This document shows, in pieces, positions 61,894 to 64,000 of a stretch of DNA of 64,000 nt. A program made the translations under genes and the position numbers. The notes beneath the pieces were generated by a model. That model did not search any database. It was given only the letters and a program-made list of their open reading frames with translations, and was not told the DNA's origin. Source of the DNA: Psychrobacillus sp. FSL K6-2836 (GTDB lineage Bacteria; Bacillota; Bacilli; Bacillales_A; Planococcaceae); contig NZ_JBBOOM010000001.1 in NCBI RefSeq assembly GCF_038003085.1, positions 1,984,001-2,048,000 of the forward strand, read 5' to 3'. Every line of letters starts with the position of its first letter. Position 1 is the first letter of the stretch.

Positions 61894-62030
61894 TTGATGT
61901 AAGAAATTTGTTTCAATGTTTTTCTAGACATTTTATTTGTATCAGCTTTACTTTTTGACGCCAGTTCAATATTTTCTGAGCATTTAAAACTTAAAGATAA
62001 AGAAAAGTAATAGACAACTTAAAGTAAAAA

Positions 62031-62059
62031 GACAGGTAGCTTGTTAAAAGCCAACTGTC
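62031..62059 (-). terminator. intrinsic terminator of the lyase gene
   Basis: Minus-strand GACAGTTGGCTT pairs with AAGCTACCTGTC (two mismatches) and is followed by TTTTTACTTT. Confidence 0.65.
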
Positions 62060-62190
62060 CTTCTTTGTTATATAGAAACTGTAGAATAGAGCCCTTTAGA
62101 TGTTTCACTCTCGTAATGGGTATGTGTTAATCAGGAAAAGCATGCTTACATTCGACTGAAAACATCTATCTCATCTTTCTAAATGGAAAT

Positions 62191-63534
62191 CTATATAGTA
62201 CTCTCACTTCTTGTAACCTGCTTAATCAATTTTTTATTCCCTTTATTCAATATACTCTCATAGTCGATATATTCGTAAATATCATCTGTTATGCTATTAC
62301 TGAATTTTGATAACTCTTCAATCGTTAAATCTTCAATCGCCTTCTTTTGGTCTTCACAATAAATAATGATTTTACCTACGATTTCATGGGCATCTCTAAA
62401 TGCTGTTCCTTTACTCACTAAATAATCAGCAACTTCTGTTGCATTCAAGAAGCCTGCTTTAATAGCCGCTTTCATATTTTCTTGTTTCACATGCAGCGTT
62501 TCAATCATTTTAGCCATAATTTTTAAACAATCCATTACTGTATCGACAGCATCGAAGAACTGCTCTTTATCTTCCTGCATGTCTTTGTTATAAGTTAGTG
62601 GCAATCCTTTCAGCGTTGTTAATAATGCGAAGAGAGAACCATAAACTCTACCAGTCTTGCCTCTAATCAGTTCAGCGGCATCGGGATTTTTCTTTTGAGG
62701 CATAATACTACTACCAGTTGAATAGGCATCATCCATTTCGATAAATTTAAATTCCTGGCTACTCCAAAGTATGAGCTCTTCACTAAGTCGGCTCATGTGC
62801 ATCATCATTATAGAAAAGTTAGACATGAGTTCAAGTAAGTAATCGCGATCACTTACACCGTCCAGAAAGTTCTCAACCGGTTTTACAAAACCTAAAAGGT
62901 CAGTTGTTATTTGGCGATCGATATTATGTGTTGTTCCTGCAAGCGCCCCACATCCAAGCGGGTTTTCATCTAGAATATCAATCGCATTCTCAACTCTTTT
63001 TTTGTCTCGGCTAAACATTTGTGCATATGCACCTAGATGATGTCCAAATGTTACGACTTGTGCCCGTTGCAAATGAGTGTATCCAGGCATGATAACATTA
63101 TTGTTTAATGCTTTTTTACTCAATGAATCAATCAGTTCCTGAATAGCGATCGTCACTTCTCTTGCTTTGTTTTTTGCATATAGCCTTGTATCTAAAGCTA
63201 CCTGATCATTCCTACTTCTTGCCGTATGAAGTTTCTTCCCGGTTTCTCCAATTCGCTCCGTCAAATTCATTTCCACAAAAGAATGGATATCTTCATATTC
63301 ACCCTCCACTTTCAACTCACCTGACTCAATATCACTCAATATCGTTTCTAGGCCATTAATAAGTAGATTTCCTTCTAACTCCGTGAGCAATTCACATTTT
63401 AAAAGCATTGTTACGTGCGCTATACTTCCTGTTATATCCTCGAAATACAGTCTATTATCAATAGGTAGAGATGTATTGAATTTCTCCATAATTTTATCTT
63501 CTCGCTTTGTAAATCGTCCACCCCAAAGTTTCAC
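62191..63534 (-). CDS. argH: argininosuccinate lyase-family protein
   Basis: 447 residues of the fumarase/aspartase superfamily, ASL branch. MKLWGGRFTK start, IHSFVEMNLTERIGE and HTARSRNDQVALDTRLY (substrate contacts), PGYTHLQRAQ, and the signature GSSIMPQKKNPDAAEL near 272-287 with the catalytic Ser loop. Usual length about 460. The start is a GTG at 63532-63534, directly after the stop of an NhaC-like gene, so the two are coupled. No argG is present, so it may be a paralogue that releases fumarate from an imported compound. Confidence 0.9.
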   Translation of the reverse strand: MKLWGGRFTKREDKIMEKFNTSLPIDNRLYFEDITGSIAHVTMLLKCELLTELEGNLLINGLETILSDIESGELKVEGEYEDIHSFVEMNLTERIGETGKKLHTARSRNDQVALDTRLYAKNKAREVTIAIQELIDSLSKKALNNNVIMPGYTHLQRAQVVTFGHHLGAYAQMFSRDKKRVENAIDILDENPLGCGALAGTTHNIDRQITTDLLGFVKPVENFLDGVSDRDYLLELMSNFSIMMMHMSRLSEELILWSSQEFKFIEMDDAYSTGSSIMPQKKNPDAAELIRGKTGRVYGSLFALLTTLKGLPLTYNKDMQEDKEQFFDAVDTVMDCLKIMAKMIETLHVKQENMKAAIKAGFLNATEVADYLVSKGTAFRDAHEIVGKIIIYCEDQKKAIEDLTIEELSKFSNSITDDIYEYIDYESILNKGNKKLIKQVTRSESTI

Positions 63535-64000
63535 TTATAATTCAACCCTTTCACTATGCTTTCTATCCTGTGTTTTAGATATGATAAAAACAGCTGTTAC
63601 AAGTAATATAATTGTCAAAATCAACGTTAATGCACTCCCTGTAATACCAGCAACGATAAAACCTACTAATGCAATTGCTGCATTGAGTATCGCGTATGGC
63701 AACTGTGTTTTAACGTGATCAATATGATCCGCCCCAGCACCAGTTGATGATAAAATTGTAGTATCGGAAATCGGTGAACAATGATCACCGAAGATACCAC
63801 CCGACAACACTGCTCCTATACAAACTAGTAAATGCGCATCGAGACCTACAGCCATTGGAATGGCGATTGGAAGCATAATTGCAAATGTTCCCCATGAAGT
63901 ACCAGATGCAAGAGACATTGCTGCTCCGACCAAGAACAAAATTGCAGGTATTATGAAAGCTGGTACATTTCCTTTCATCGCCTCAACGATGAATGCTGCA
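63535..64000 (-). CDS. NhaC-family antiporter-type transporter (N-terminus cut by window edge)
   Basis: The frame is open to the right edge; 154 codons plus stop are visible, starting AAFIVEAMKGNVPAF. C-terminal third of an NhaC transporter: MSLASGTSWGTFAIMLPIAIP and IFGDHCSPISDTTILSSTGAG are the second half-site motifs, followed by three hydrophobic segments. Divergent from the nhaC at 49389. Its TAA abuts the GTG of the lyase gene, implying joint function. Confidence 0.88.
   Translation of the reverse strand, partial: AAFIVEAMKGNVPAFIIPAILFLVGAAMSLASGTSWGTFAIMLPIAIPMAVGLDAHLLVCIGAVLSGGIFGDHCSPISDTTILSSTGAGADHIDHVKTQLPYAILNAAIALVGFIVAGITGSALTLILTIILLVTAVFIISKTQDRKHSERVEL

Noticed and set aside
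61668..61958. 96-codon plus-strand ORF
   Set aside because: Antisense to the dehydrogenase relic; the minus strand carries the recognisable protein.

Overview
The window is low-GC, densely packed chromosomal DNA of a Gram-positive, Bacillales-type bacterium. Signs of this are strong AGGAGG-like ribosome sites with frequent TTG and GTG starts, a SAM-I riboswitch on a methionine gene, PlsY, PepF, YwbE, YqeY and DbpA/YxiN homologues, a Bmr/BmrR-like pair and Bacillus-type Fur boxes. The gene content and several structured intergenic repeats suggest Planococcaceae (Psychrobacillus, Sporosarcina or Lysinibacillus relatives); that placement is inference. No rRNA, tRNA, CRISPR array, intact prophage or insertion sequence was seen.

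Layout. 1-3.5 kb: glyoxylate shunt genes aceA-aceB (aceB runs off the left edge) beside a divergent LytTR regulator. 3.6-7.9 kb: small membrane proteins, an ECF sigma factor with a probable anti-sigma partner, an EamA transporter and an excisionase-like protein. 8-12.7 kb: homoserine dehydrogenase, MetY under a SAM riboswitch, and a CNNM/CorC-type transporter behind a MerR regulator. 12.8-17.9 kb: plsY, a DUF218 protein, a DUF2087/GIY-YIG/DUF6176 cluster, pepF and an RDD protein. 18-26.9 kb: a chemoreceptor, a TetR/SDR divergent pair, lysoplasmalogenase, pepT, a multidrug transporter and malic enzyme. 27-31.7 kb: a Fur box shared by a FhuF-like reductase and a probable divergent small RNA, then bioY with a large palindromic operator, and two membrane genes next to a 21/103-bp repeat array. 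31.8-41.8 kb: Nudix, dbpA, recQ, an RlmI-like methyltransferase, yqeY, ferritin and a squalene/phytoene synthase-like gene. 40.6-45.8 kb: a bmrR-bmr pair with an internal MerR-type promoter, a large membrane protein and another MFS pump. 46.1-52.2 kb: a GNAT acyltransferase, enolase-superfamily racemase, regulator, NhaC antiporter, M20 hydrolase and ywbE. 52.4-64 kb: DUF488, a DHA2 drug pump with a TetR regulator, a DsbA-like protein plus polar amino acid ABC transporter, an SLH surface protein, and an NhaC/argininosuccinate-lyase pair cut by the right edge.

How genes work together. The GNAT, racemase and M20 genes match the three activities of the known N-succinyl amino acid racemase route from D- to L-amino acids. 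A near-identical motif in front of the racemase/regulator and in front of nhaC suggests one regulon. Iron control shows at two places: a Fur box overlapping a consensus-like promoter for an untranslated, terminator-ended RNA, and a perfect Fur box just upstream of the ferritin promoter. Several gaps hold decayed coding sequence (patatin-like, 3-hydroxyacyl-CoA dehydrogenase-like, possible phage tail) or periodic repeat arrays with 21-bp spacing.
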